From the NCBI RefSeq assembly GCF_001423295.1, contig NZ_LMNG01000032.1:180124-244123 (forward strand): DNA of 64,000 bases. The letters are read 5' to 3'. Source of the stretch: Methylobacterium sp. Leaf112 (GTDB lineage: Bacteria > Pseudomonadota > Alphaproteobacteria > Rhizobiales > Beijerinckiaceae). Below are positions 1-11,142 of the stretch, one piece after another. Under the pieces are notes generated by a model. It saw only the letters and a program-made list of their open reading frames with translations, had not been told where the DNA came from and did no database searches. How positions within the stretch are numbered: position 1 is the stretch's first letter; every line of letters begins with the position of its first letter. A program made the position numbers and the translations under genes.

Positions 1-614
1 GGCACCCGACCGGATACGTCGCGGCCGTACGTGATATCTCCGAACGCGAGGAAGCGGCCCGCCGTATCGGTCACATGGCCCGGCACGACGCCCTGACGGA
101 TCTCGCCAATCGGACCCTGTTCCGGGAGCGCCTGATCGAGGCATTCACAGCGAATCGACGGGGGAAAGATGGGTTTTCCGTGCTGTATCTGGACCTCGAC
201 CGCTTCAAGGCGGTCAACGATGGTCTCGGCCACCAAGCCGGGGACCGGCTCCTGTGCCGGGTCGCCGATCGTCTGAAGGGGCTCGTCCGGCAGTCGGATA
301 CCGTGGCGCGGGTCGGCGGTGACGAGTTCACCGTGATTCAGGCCGGTACGGACAGGCCCGAGGATCCGCAGCAACTCGCTCAGCGGCTCATCGAGGCCAT
401 TCGCCAACCGATCGACCTCGACGGCGAACGAGTGATCGTGGGGGCCAGCGTCGGAATCGCCCGGGCTCCGCAGGATGGCGGAGACGCCGACACCCTGTGC
501 CGGCACGCCGATCTCGCCCTGTATCGTGCAAAGGCAGCCGGACGGAACACCTTCCGGTGCTACGAGCCGGGGATGCGTTTCGACCGCGCGATCAGGACCC
601 GCGCGGCCGGATAG
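1..614 (+). CDS. GGDEF-domain diguanylate cyclase, 5' end outside window
   Basis: C-terminal part of a sensory diguanylate cyclase; the reading frame is open from base 3, so the start lies upstream. The first ~20 residues (GYVAAVRDISERE) look like the end of a PAS/PAC domain. A GGDEF domain follows, starting at the typical HDALTDLANR motif, with the intact active-site loop RVGGDEF. The family makes cyclic di-GMP from two GTP. No EAL domain follows: the protein stops soon after the GGDEF fold. The input signal cannot be judged because the sensor part is missing. Confidence 0.9.
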   Translation, partial: HPTGYVAAVRDISEREEAARRIGHMARHDALTDLANRTLFRERLIEAFTANRRGKDGFSVLYLDLDRFKAVNDGLGHQAGDRLLCRVADRLKGLVRQSDTVARVGGDEFTVIQAGTDRPEDPQQLAQRLIEAIRQPIDLDGERVIVGASVGIARAPQDGGDADTLCRHADLALYRAKAAGRNTFRCYEPGMRFDRAIRTRAAG

Positions 615-651
615 GGGTGTCTTGCCGGCGCCCGATGGGCGCCGGATGCCG

Positions 652-1404
652 CTACCACCCTCGGGTATCCTCGCCCGTTGGGCGCCGGCCCTGCGGCGTC
701 AGACGATCGATCACCTGCGGCAAAGCTTGCGCCAGCTGCGACAGGAGATCGTCGCGTTGCAGGCCGGTGCGCTGCTCGAGGGCATCGACGGTGTCGGGAC
801 CGAGGGCGTCCGCGAGTTGTCGGGGCTGGACCGGACGGTTCTCACCAGGGCCAATCCAGGATTCGATCATGTCGCCGAGACCACCGCGCTGGAACCGGTC
901 GATCAGTCCGTCGAGGCCGGTCTCACCGTCACCAGGCTCGCGGTCGAGCCGGGCGTAGGGGCCGGCACCCGGATCGCGCTCGGTCGTTCCACCGCCGCCA
1001 TCTGCCGTACCCCGCTCCCCCGGTCCATCGAGCATCCCCGAGAGATCGCTGAAATCACCCTCCTGGCGGCCGCGCGGCTCGGCACCGCCCCCCCGGTCAT
1101 ACTCTCGTCCGCGATCGTGCGCGAAGCCGCCGAGATCACCCTCGTCGTAGCCGCCGGGGGCCTGCCCGCCCGACCCATGCCCGCCTTGGGAATCATCACG
1201 GTGGGGGCGGCCGCCGCCGCCCAGAAGATCGCCGAGGCCCCCGGCGCCCTTGGACATCAGGAGCATCAGGAGGGCCTGGACGATGGGCGAGAGATTGCCC
1301 ATGCCGCCACCGGCTCCGCCGCCCTGCCCGCGGCCCTGTTCGGGTCTGCCGCCGCCCAGAACCTGTCCGAGAACGCCGCCAATGACTTGATCGAGGAGGC
1401 CCAT
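652..1404 (-). CDS. YidB-like DUF937 family protein
   Basis: 250-residue Gly-rich protein. The N-terminus (MGLLDQVIGGVLGQVLGG) and the C-terminal block containing ESWIGPGENRPVQPRQL are hallmarks of the YidB/DUF937 family, whose function is unknown. A long low-complexity Gly/Asp/Arg linker joins the two. Start chosen at 1404 because GGGAG lies 7 bases upstream; the open frame runs further upstream, but that part is Arg/Ser/Pro-rich and overlaps the next gene. It lies downstream of another minus-strand small gene with a 34-bp gap, so the two may be co-transcribed. Confidence 0.85.
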   Translation of the reverse strand: MGLLDQVIGGVLGQVLGGGRPEQGRGQGGGAGGGMGNLSPIVQALLMLLMSKGAGGLGDLLGGGGRPHRDDSQGGHGSGGQAPGGYDEGDLGGFAHDRGREYDRGGGAEPRGRQEGDFSDLSGMLDGPGERGTADGGGGTTERDPGAGPYARLDREPGDGETGLDGLIDRFQRGGLGDMIESWIGPGENRPVQPRQLADALGPDTVDALEQRTGLQRDDLLSQLAQALPQVIDRLTPQGRRPTGEDTRGW

Positions 1405-1438
1405 GATCGTTTCTCCCGTGCTGCGTGGACGTGTCGAC

Positions 1439-1795
1439 CTACCGTTGTTGGCTGCCGCCGGTGGCGGCGCGGTCCCGGTCGGGCAAGTGATCGAGGGGAT
1501 TGGTCCGCTTTCCGCTCGATCCGACGACCGCGGCCGAGTGGTCGATGGCCTTCGGCGGCGAGACCTGTCCGGTGGGCCGCTCCGCCGCGCGGGCATCGCG
1601 TGACGGCAGCGTAGCGGGAGTGGGCTGATCGTTGGGGTTGGCGACCGACTGTGCCACGGCGGGCTGGCCGCCGAGGGGCGTGATGAGCATGCCGAAGGCG
1701 GCCGAGACGGCGAGGCCGGCAACGAACAGGCCGGTCGCCGCGGTGCCGGCGCGGGGCCGCAGGGCATGGCGCCGGCGGGCGGAGGTGGTGGTCAT
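1439..1795 (-). CDS. Small membrane-anchored or secreted protein of unknown function
   Basis: 118 residues. A basic N-terminus (MTTTSARRRHALRPR) is followed by one hydrophobic segment (GLFVAGLAVSAAFGMLI) and a short Pro/Ala-rich tail, as in a signal anchor or a signal peptide cut after AVAQS. No domain is recognised. Start at 1795 has GGAG about 12 bases upstream. It sits between uvrB and the DUF937 gene, all on the minus strand. Its frame also continues as a shadow inside uvrB, but composition changes at this start. Confidence 0.6.
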   Translation of the reverse strand: MTTTSARRRHALRPRAGTAATGLFVAGLAVSAAFGMLITPLGGQPAVAQSVANPNDQPTPATLPSRDARAAERPTGQVSPPKAIDHSAAVVGSSGKRTNPLDHLPDRDRAATGGSQQR

Positions 1796-1860
1796 GATCA
1801 AGACGATCTCCGTGGGAGGACGGGCTCGGCGCCTGCGCGGGGGCGCCATCTGCTGCACCA

Positions 1861-1879
1861 AGCCCGGCCGGGCCGGGCT
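1861..1879 (-). terminator. Hairpin after uvrB
   Basis: Near-perfect palindrome in the gap between uvrB and the next minus-strand gene: AGCCCGGC and GCCGGGCT arms around a 3-base loop. No T-run follows, so intrinsic termination is only possible, not shown. Confidence 0.4.
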
Positions 1880-1896
1880 GGTTCCCCTCCCCCGCT

Positions 1897-4629
<2,733 letters not shown>

Positions 4630-4802
4630 GGATGAGATATGGGCCTTTCGACGGGGGCCGGGAAGGGTTCGCGCCCCGATGGCATCTCCACCGCAGCGTT
4701 CGCCCCTGCAACGCGCACATGGCTCACGTGCGCGGGCGAACGGCCCGCCGTCGAAACCGTTGATCCGGCGGGCCGCCTTCACGGCCATGGAGCAGTGAGT
4801 TC

Positions 4803-5861
4803 ATGACCGGAACGGCCCTCATCGCCGGTGTCAGCGGCATCGTCGGCAACAACCTCGCCCGCCACCTCGTCGAAACCGGCTGGGACGTTCACGGCCTTGC
4901 CCGCCGGCCCGTGCAGAGCTCAGGCGTCACCCCGGTCGCGGCCGACCTCACCGATCCGGACGCCTTGAGAGCGGCCCTGGCCGAGATACGCCCGACTAAC
5001 GTCTTCATCACCACCTGGATGCGGCAGGAGACCGAAGCCGAGAACTGTCGGGTCAACGGCGCCATGGTCCGCAACCTTCTCGGCTCCCTCGACCACGCAC
5101 CCCTGGCGCACGTCGCCCTGGTGACGGGGTTGAAGCACTATCTCGGCCCGTTCGAGGCCTACGGGAAGGGCGCCCTGCCCCAGACCCCGTTCCGCGAGGA
5201 TCAGGATCGCCTGCCCGTCGAGAATTTCTACTATGTGCAGGAAGACGAAGTCTTTGCCGCCGCTGCCCGGCGTGGCTTCACCTGGAGCGTGCACCGGCCG
5301 CACACCATCATCGGCTATGCGCTGGGCAACGCCATGAACATGGGCGTGACGCTGGCCTGCTACGCCACCCTGTGCCGTGAGACCGGACGGCCGTTCGTGT
5401 TTCCGGGCTCGGCCCAGCAATGGAACGGGCTCACCGACGTGACCGATGCGCGCCTGCTTGCCCGCCACCTCGCTTGGGCCTCGACCACCCGGGCTGCCGC
5501 CGACACGGCATTCAACGTCGTCGACGGCGATGTCTTCCGGTGGTCGTGGATGTGGAGCCGCATCGCGGAGTGGTTCGGCGTTCAGCCGGCGCCCTATTCC
5601 GGCGAGGCGATGCCCCTTGAGCAGCAGATGTCGGGTGCGGCCCCCCTGTGGCGCGAACTTGCTGCCCGGCACGGGCTCGTCGAGCCGGATCTCGACCGCC
5701 TCGCCTCGCCCTGGCACACGGATGCCGACCTTGGCCGGCCCATCGAGGTCGTCACCGACATGAGCCGCAGCCGCCGCCTCGGCTTCCTCGACTACCAGCC
5801 CAGCGACGACGCCTTCTTCGACCTGTTCTCGCGGCTCCGGGCCGAGCGGGTGATCCCGTAG
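4803..5861 (+). CDS. PRISE-type short-chain dehydrogenase (progesterone 5-beta-reductase/iridoid synthase-like)
   Basis: 352-residue NAD(P)H-dependent reductase of the extended SDR fold. The N-terminal nucleotide-binding motif GVSGIVGNN and the motifs TGLKHYLGP (Lys near 111) and ENFYYVQED (Tyr 143/144) are those of the PRISE subfamily, whose members reduce 1,4-enones. That the K and Y pair replaces the usual SDR YxxxK is family knowledge. The bacterial substrate is unknown. It is divergent from uvrB (173-bp gap) and followed closely by the ankyrin gene. Confidence 0.85.
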   Translation: MTGTALIAGVSGIVGNNLARHLVETGWDVHGLARRPVQSSGVTPVAADLTDPDALRAALAEIRPTNVFITTWMRQETEAENCRVNGAMVRNLLGSLDHAPLAHVALVTGLKHYLGPFEAYGKGALPQTPFREDQDRLPVENFYYVQEDEVFAAAARRGFTWSVHRPHTIIGYALGNAMNMGVTLACYATLCRETGRPFVFPGSAQQWNGLTDVTDARLLARHLAWASTTRAAADTAFNVVDGDVFRWSWMWSRIAEWFGVQPAPYSGEAMPLEQQMSGAAPLWRELAARHGLVEPDLDRLASPWHTDADLGRPIEVVTDMSRSRRLGFLDYQPSDDAFFDLFSRLRAERVIP

Positions 5862-5942
5862 GTGACCGGAACACCGTCCCCGGCTGGACAGGCCGGGGCT
5901 CGGGACCCAGATCACGCTGGACACGAGACCGGACGGACCCCG

Positions 5943-6476
5943 ATGCAGCCTCAGACCCCCGCAAAGCCCGAACTCGACGACGCCACCCTCGCCTTCGCCG
6001 GGAAGGTGTTTCAGTTCGCCCGTCTGGGCCATGCCCGGGAACTCGCCGAGTTGTTCGGTCAGGGCATGCCGGCGAACCTGCGCAACGACAAAGGCGACAG
6101 CCTGCTCATGCTCGCCGCCTATAACGGCCAGGCCGAGGCTGCGCAGGCGATCCTCGAACATGGCGGCGACCCGGAACTCGCCAACGACCGGGGCCAGACG
6201 CCCCTGGCCGGGGCCGCGTTCAAAGGCGATATCGCCATGACCGAATTGCTCCTCGCACACGGTGCCCTCGTGGACGGCACCGGCGACGGTACCCGCACGG
6301 CCCTGATGACGGCCGCGATGTTCGACCGCGTCGCGATCATCGACCTGCTCTTAGCCCATGGCGCCGACCCGGACCGGCGCGACGGGGCCGGGCTCACCGC
6401 CGCCGAGATGGCCCAGTCCATGGGGGCGACCCAGGCCCCCGCCCGTCTCGCGCAGGCGCCCAGGCCCCCGGCCTGA
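5943..6476 (+). CDS. Ankyrin-repeat protein
   Basis: 177 residues with about four ankyrin repeats: recurring patterns such as GDSLLMLAAYNGQAEAAQAIL and TALMTAAMFDRVAIIDLLLAHGADP. Such proteins mediate protein-protein contacts; no enzymatic domain and no signal peptide are visible. Start at 5943 (MQPQTPAKPEL) is chosen over the GTG at 5862, which abuts the upstream stop and would add a low-complexity stretch. It may be co-transcribed with the PRISE reductase gene (81-bp gap). Confidence 0.85.
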   Translation: MQPQTPAKPELDDATLAFAGKVFQFARLGHARELAELFGQGMPANLRNDKGDSLLMLAAYNGQAEAAQAILEHGGDPELANDRGQTPLAGAAFKGDIAMTELLLAHGALVDGTGDGTRTALMTAAMFDRVAIIDLLLAHGADPDRRDGAGLTAAEMAQSMGATQAPARLAQAPRPPA

Positions 6477-6552
6477 GGTAGCCTGCGTTCGGGGCGGTTC
6501 GGGTGTATGGAGCGCATCGGGCTCCGGCCCGCGCCCGGCCCATGAGTGTCCC

Positions 6553-7839
6553 ATGACCACCGCCTCCAAGCCCCGTTCGCTCGAGAACCGCCGCATCCTC
6601 CTCGTGATCGGCGGCGGCATCGCGGCCTACAAGTCCCTCGACCTTATCCGCCGCCTGCGCGAGCGTGGGGCCCAGGTGCGTCCCCTCCTCACCAAGGGCG
6701 CGCAGGAATTCGTGACGCCCCTCGCGGCGGCTGCTCTGGCCGGCGAGCGTGCGCATACGGACCTGTTCGACCGGGCGGAGGAGGCCGATATCGGCCACAT
6801 CAAGCTTGCCCGCGACGCCGACGCCATCGTGGTCGCGCCCGCCACCGCGAGCCTGATGGCCAGGATGGCCACGGGCGAAGCCTCGGATCTGGCTGCCACG
6901 GTGCTGCTCGCCACCACCCTGCCGATCCTCATAGCCCCGGCCATGAACGTGCGGATGTGGCAGCACCCGGCGACACGGCGCAACCTTGCGACGCTCATGG
7001 GCGACGGCGTGCGCGTGGTCGGGCCCAATGACGGCGCCATGGCGGAGGCCGAGTTCGGGCCCGGGCGCCTCGCCGAACCGACGGAGATCGCCGCCGCCGT
7101 GGAGGCGATGCTGGCCGAGGGCGAGCGACCCGGCGGGTTCGGTTTCCTTGCCGGACGGACCGTGTCCGGGCGCGCACCGGCCGGTCCTCTCGCGGGACGG
7201 CGCGTCCTCGTGACCTCGGGGCCGACCCACGAGCCCATCGATCCCGTGCGCTACCTCGCCAACCGCTCGTCCGGCCGCCAGGGACACGCCATTGCGGCCG
7301 CGGCTGCGGCGGCGGGAGCCGACGTCACCCTGATCTCTGGCCCGGTCGCGATTCCCGATCCGGATGGCGTGCATGTGGTTCCCGTCGAGACCGCGCGGGC
7401 CATGCTGGCCGCCGTGGAGGCGGCCTTGCCGGCGGACATCGCGGTGTTCACGGCCGCCGTCGGCGACTGGCGCCCGGCGGAGGCCGGCACGCGCAAGATC
7501 AAGAAGGACGGGAGCGAGCCGCCGCCCCTCCTCCTCGTGGAGAACCCCGACATTCTCGCCACCATCGCGGGCCGGGCGAGCGGGCGCCCGGCTCTCGTGG
7601 TGGGCTTCGCCGCCGAGACCGACGACGTGCTCGCCAACGCGCAGCGGAAGATCGCCCGCAAGGGCTGCGATCTACTCGTCGCCAACGACGTTTCGGCCGC
7701 CGGGGGCGTTATGGGTGGGCTGAACAACACCGTCCACCTCGTTGGACGCGACGGCTCCGTCGAGACCTGGCCGACCCTCGACAAGGATGAGGTCGGGCGC
7801 CGCCTCGTGGCCCGCTTCGCCGCGTTGCTGCCGGCGTGA
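6553..7839 (+). CDS. coaBC: Bifunctional phosphopantothenoylcysteine decarboxylase / phosphopantothenate-cysteine ligase
   Basis: 428 residues, CoaC flavoprotein half followed by CoaB ligase half, two consecutive steps of coenzyme A synthesis. Visible motifs: N-terminal IGGGIAAYKSLDLIRRL, PAMNVRMWQHPATRRN (substrate-binding PxMNxxMW), then GPTHEPIDPVRYLANRSSG and KIKKDG in the CoaB half. The usual ACGxxGxGR motif reads AEAEFGPGR here, so the Cys that protonates the enethiol intermediate in E. coli-type enzymes is Glu165. Start 6553 gives the standard N-terminus; an in-frame start 65 codons upstream is unlikely because it runs back into the ankyrin gene. Confidence 0.95.
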   Translation: MTTASKPRSLENRRILLVIGGGIAAYKSLDLIRRLRERGAQVRPLLTKGAQEFVTPLAAAALAGERAHTDLFDRAEEADIGHIKLARDADAIVVAPATASLMARMATGEASDLAATVLLATTLPILIAPAMNVRMWQHPATRRNLATLMGDGVRVVGPNDGAMAEAEFGPGRLAEPTEIAAAVEAMLAEGERPGGFGFLAGRTVSGRAPAGPLAGRRVLVTSGPTHEPIDPVRYLANRSSGRQGHAIAAAAAAAGADVTLISGPVAIPDPDGVHVVPVETARAMLAAVEAALPADIAVFTAAVGDWRPAEAGTRKIKKDGSEPPPLLLVENPDILATIAGRASGRPALVVGFAAETDDVLANAQRKIARKGCDLLVANDVSAAGGVMGGLNNTVHLVGRDGSVETWPTLDKDEVGRRLVARFAALLPA

Positions 7840-7881
7840 CGCGGTGCGGCAAAAACCTGCGGACCCCGTGCGCGTATTGGC

Positions 7882-7899
7882 GCGTTAACGCTTGACTAA
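7882..7899. promoter_or_regulatory. Palindrome and possible CtrA-like site
   Basis: GCGTTAACGC is a perfect 10-bp palindrome. Overlapping it, TTAA-N7-CTAA differs by one base from the alphaproteobacterial CtrA consensus TTAA-N7-TTAA. It lies in the 263-bp gap ahead of a small membrane-protein gene. Regulation by CtrA is inference only. Confidence 0.3.
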
Positions 7900-8102
7900 C
7901 CCGTCTCCCGGCATCATTTCGGCGTCGCCTCCGATTCCGCCTCGTGCCGGTCGTGCGGCTCCATAGGATCTGACTGACCCAATGCCCAGCGACAGTAGTC
8001 GATGGACCGTGCCGCCTTCGGCCGTCCGCGTGCGTCACGCCTGATCGCTGATCAGGCTCGCCCGCGATCGACCCCCGGTGACCGGTCGAACGAGGTGAGC
8101 CC

Positions 8103-8402
8103 ATGACCGTCTTGAAGCTTTCTGCCTTTCCGGCCGCTTTTCGTACGAACCTCCTTCCCCTGAGCGACGTTCGCCTCCGCGCCGTACCATCGCGGTCTAC
8201 CCGTAAGGCCGCGCCGAAATCGCCCCCGAAGAAAAAGCGCGATGCCAACGTCGCCCTCATCATGGCGGTGATGATGAGCCTCGTTTTCGCGCCCGTGGTC
8301 GGCATGCACCTGTTTGCCACCTTTGGGCCGGTCGACCTTGGGACGCAGAAGCCCGCCGCCGAGGTCGTGTCACGCACCGTGCCCGCCCTTCCCCCAGGTT
8401 GA
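8103..8402 (+). CDS. Small single-pass membrane protein of unknown function
   Basis: 99 residues. A basic, Lys/Pro-rich stretch (KAAPKSPPKKKRDAN) precedes one hydrophobic segment (VALIMAVMMSLVFAPVVGMHLFA), giving an N-in single-pass topology with a short C-terminal tail. GAGGTGAG lies just upstream of the ATG. No family recognised. It stands alone between coaBC and minus-strand genes, with a 5-bp gap to the convergent VOC gene. Confidence 0.7.
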   Translation: MTVLKLSAFPAAFRTNLLPLSDVRLRAVPSRSTRKAAPKSPPKKKRDANVALIMAVMMSLVFAPVVGMHLFATFGPVDLGTQKPAAEVVSRTVPALPPG

Positions 8403-8407
8403 CGACC

Positions 8408-8809
8408 TCAGCCGTCTGAGGCGGCGGGGTCCATGTGGACGGCCTCCCAGACATGGCCGTCCGGGTCCTGGAAGCTACAGGCATACATGAAGCCGTGATC
8501 CATCACGGGCTTCCACGGCCGGCCTCCGGCGGCCAGGGCCTGGGCCAGCATCGTGTCCACCGCCTCGCGGGACTCCGCCGAGACGCAGGTCAGCACCTCC
8601 GTGGCGGTGTTCGCGTCGCTGATCGGCCCGGTGATGAAATCCCGGAACCGGCCCTCCACCATCAGCATGACAAAGATGTTCTCCGCCACGATCATGCAGG
8701 CGGCCTCGTCGTTGGAGAAGTTCGGGTCGAAGCCGAACCCGAGGGTGCCGAAGAACGCCCGTGAGACCGTGAGGTCCTTCACGGGGAGGTTCACGAAAAT
8801 CATCCGCAT
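8408..8809 (-). CDS. VOC-fold (glyoxalase/bleomycin-resistance-like) protein
   Basis: 133 residues with the paired beta-alpha-beta-beta-beta pattern of the vicinal oxygen chelate fold: N-terminal MIFVNLPVKDLTVSRAFFGTLGF and C-terminal SFQDPDGHVWEAVHMDP. Such small proteins often bind a metal or small molecule; the exact reaction is not predictable. It is 27 bp downstream of a glutathione S-transferase gene on the same strand, which fits a detoxification pair. Confidence 0.9.
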   Translation of the reverse strand: MRMIFVNLPVKDLTVSRAFFGTLGFGFDPNFSNDEAACMIVAENIFVMLMVEGRFRDFITGPISDANTATEVLTCVSAESREAVDTMLAQALAAGGRPWKPVMDHGFMYACSFQDPDGHVWEAVHMDPAASDG

Positions 8810-8836
8810 GTTTCGTCTCCCCGTGGTTGAATGCTA

Positions 8837-9478
8837 TCAGGCCTGTGCCTGGGCGGCTTCGTGCCGGGCCGCCAGATCGGCCTCCTCCGCCGCGATCTTG
8901 ACGGCGGCGGGCCGCCCGTTGACGCGGGCGATGTAGGCCATGATCGCCGGTTCCTCGGGCACGAGCTTGAAACTCGTGGTCCAGCCAAGCGCCGTGCCCC
9001 ACAGGACATCGGCGGCGGTGAAGCGCTCGCCGAGGATGTAGGGTCCCCTGGAGAGAGCCCCCAGCAGGGTCGCCAGCACCGTGTCGAAGTCGCCGTAGGC
9101 CGACATGGCGCGCGGACCCGCTTCGCGCTGGAGCGCCCGGTCGATGACCGCCGGCTCGAAGCTCGACCCGTAATAGACCATCCAGCGCAGGTACGGCCCG
9201 CGCAGGGGATCGTCGGGAGCCGGGGCGAGGGCCACCCCGGGGAACAGGTCGGCGAGGTAGAGGTAGATCGCCGCCTGCTCGGTCACGAGGGCGTCGCCGT
9301 GGGTCAGGGCCGGGACCTTCCCCATGGGGTTGATGGCAAGGTACGCCGCCGCGCGGTGCTCGCCGGCCTTCATGTTCATCACCTGAAGCCGATGCGGCGC
9401 GCCGAGCTCCTCCAGGAGAATCCGCACCCCCGTCGAGCGGGTGTTGGGCGCATGGTAGAGCGTGATCTCGGATGCCAA
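8837..9478 (-). CDS. Glutathione S-transferase family protein
   Basis: 213 residues. Thioredoxin-fold N-domain (MASEITLYHAPNTRSTGVRILLEEL, with NPMGKVPAL and EQAAIYLYLAD marking the cis-Pro and glutathione-binding region), then an all-helical C-domain containing GERFTAADVLWGTAL. Family members conjugate glutathione to electrophiles. No signal peptide, so cytosolic. Likely in one transcript with the VOC gene downstream. Confidence 0.93.
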   Translation of the reverse strand: MASEITLYHAPNTRSTGVRILLEELGAPHRLQVMNMKAGEHRAAAYLAINPMGKVPALTHGDALVTEQAAIYLYLADLFPGVALAPAPDDPLRGPYLRWMVYYGSSFEPAVIDRALQREAGPRAMSAYGDFDTVLATLLGALSRGPYILGERFTAADVLWGTALGWTTSFKLVPEEPAIMAYIARVNGRPAAVKIAAEEADLAARHEAAQAQA

Positions 9479-9547
9479 GCAGAATGCCTTTCGCGAATCG
9501 TCGACCGCAGGGTCTGCGCCGGGCGGGCCAGCGTCAACCGGAGCGCG

Positions 9548-10537
9548 CTAGTTGCGGCGCGCCGCGACGGCCTGGGCCAGGAGGCACAGGATCTCGAAGG
9601 CCAGGGTGGCGCCGGCCAGCGCCGTGATGCCGGACGGGTCGAGGGGCGGGGCGACCTCGACGAGATCGGCCCCGACGAAGTCGAGGCCGCTCAAGCCCCG
9701 GACGAGGAACAGCGCCTCCCGACTGGTGAAGCCCCCCATTTCCGGCGTGCCGGTGCCGGGGGCGTAGGCCGGATCGAGGGCATCGATGTCGAAGCTGAGA
9801 TAGGCCGGCCCGGCACCGATCACGGCGCGGGCCTCCGCCGCCACCGCGGGCAGGCCCCGCATCGCGACCTCGTCCATGGGGACGATCCGCACGCCCTGCG
9901 CCCGCGCCCAGTCGAGTTCGTCGGCGGCGTCGACGCTGCCGCGCAGGCCGATCTGGATCATGCGCCCAGGATCGAGGACGCCGTCCTCGATGGCCCGGCG
10001 GAACGGCGTGCCGTGGGTGAGCCGGCTGCCGTCGTACTGGCCGTCGTCGGTGTCGCTGTGGGCATCGATATGGACGAGGCCGAGGGGCCGGTCGCGGCCG
10101 AGCGCCCGCAGGACCGGATAGGTCACGAAATGGTCGCCGCCGACGGACAGGGGAACGATGCCGGCGGCCGCCAGCGGCGCGTAGAACGCCTCGATCCGTG
10201 CCGCGGTCGCGGCGACGTCGATGGGGTTGATGCAGACGTCGCCGAGATCGGCGCAGGCAGCGAGATCGTAGGGCGCGATCCCGGTGGCCGCATTGCGCGC
10301 ACGGGTGCCGGTGGAAGCCTCGCGTATGCCGCGCGGCCCGAGGCGTGCACCCGGCCGGTTGGTGGTGGCCCCGTCGAACGGGATACCGACGAGGCCGATA
10401 TCGATGCGGCCCGGGGCCTCGGCGGGGGCGAGGATCGGAAGGCGCATGAAGCTCGCGACACCCGAGAAGCGCGGGCTCGCCATGCCCGAGGGCGGGCGAT
10501 GGTGCGCGATCCGTCCCGCATCCGGGTCTTCGGTCAT
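9548..10537 (-). CDS. Agmatinase/ureohydrolase family protein
   Basis: 329-residue ureohydrolase. Binuclear manganese ligands are all present: GGDHF (near residue 136), DAHSDT (near 160) and SFDIDALDP (near 249). Members hydrolyse agmatine, arginine or guanidino acids, releasing urea; the PGTGTPEMGGF loop favours agmatinase-type or guanidino-acid hydrolases over arginase. Start 10537 is chosen for a GGAGG 5 bases upstream; an upstream in-frame extension of 75 codons overlaps the rpsT promoter side and is unlikely. Confidence 0.9.
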   Translation of the reverse strand: MTEDPDAGRIAHHRPPSGMASPRFSGVASFMRLPILAPAEAPGRIDIGLVGIPFDGATTNRPGARLGPRGIREASTGTRARNAATGIAPYDLAACADLGDVCINPIDVAATAARIEAFYAPLAAAGIVPLSVGGDHFVTYPVLRALGRDRPLGLVHIDAHSDTDDGQYDGSRLTHGTPFRRAIEDGVLDPGRMIQIGLRGSVDAADELDWARAQGVRIVPMDEVAMRGLPAVAAEARAVIGAGPAYLSFDIDALDPAYAPGTGTPEMGGFTSREALFLVRGLSGLDFVGADLVEVAPPLDPSGITALAGATLAFEILCLLAQAVAARRN

Positions 10538-10651
10538 CGTTCCTCCACGTGCGTCTGCCAAAGAGATCGTTAGCGCATCCTTTCGCCGGGATGGCGCTTC
10601 GATCAAGCGCATGATCGCCCCGCGGCCCCCGTGGCTGCGAAAACCCTCGCG

Positions 10652-10680
10652 TTGACGGATCGGCGGTGCGTGGCTATAGA
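10652..10680 (+). promoter_or_regulatory. Sigma-70-type promoter of rpsT
   Basis: TTGACG at 10652-10657 and TATAGA at 10675-10680 with an ideal 17-bp spacer, about 125 bp ahead of the rpsT start codon. This implies a long leader, consistent with S20 mRNA being translationally regulated in other bacteria. Confidence 0.75.
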
Positions 10681-10812
10681 GCGCGGATTGCCGACGGTCG
10701 CGGTCTTCCCCGTCCGTCGGCTTCGCCATTGCCCGAACAACCTGCACGCGATCATACGACACTCCGGCCTGCGGGCCCGTCGGGATCGCCTCAAACGTGA
10801 TGAGGATGCCCC

Positions 10813-11079
10813 ATGGCCAACACCGTGTCGGCCAAGAAAATGACCCGCAAGATCGCGAAGCGGACCGCTGTGAACCGCTCGCGCCGCAGCCGTATGCGCA
10901 CCTTCGTCCGCAAGGTCGAAGAGGCCATTGCCGGTGGCGACCAGACCAGCGCGCTGACCGCCCTGCGGGAAGCCGAGCCCGAGATCATGCGGGCCGCTCA
11001 GCACGGCATCGTGCACAAGAACAACGCGTCCCGGAAGGTCTCGCGCCTCGCGGCACGGGTCAAGGCGCTCGCCGCCTAA
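10813..11079 (+). CDS. rpsT: 30S ribosomal protein S20
   Basis: 88 residues, Lys/Arg/Ala-rich, with the family pattern ANTVSAKKMTRKIAKRTAVN and the C-terminal HKNNASRKVSRLAARVKAL. It is a primary binding protein of 16S rRNA in the small subunit. It lies immediately before dnaA, an order common in Rhizobiales, but a strong terminator separates the two. Confidence 0.98.
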   Translation: MANTVSAKKMTRKIAKRTAVNRSRRSRMRTFVRKVEEAIAGGDQTSALTALREAEPEIMRAAQHGIVHKNNASRKVSRLAARVKALAA

Positions 11080-11102
11080 CCCTCCGTCCTCAGGACCCAT
11101 TG

Positions 11103-11142
11103 CGAAGAAAGCCCGGCAGCGATGCCGGGCTTTCTTCGTTTT
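11103..11142 (+). terminator. Intrinsic terminator of rpsT
   Basis: Perfect 15-bp stem (11103-11117 with 11124-11138), 6-base loop, ending CTTTCTTCGTTTT. It insulates rpsT from dnaA. Confidence 0.85.
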
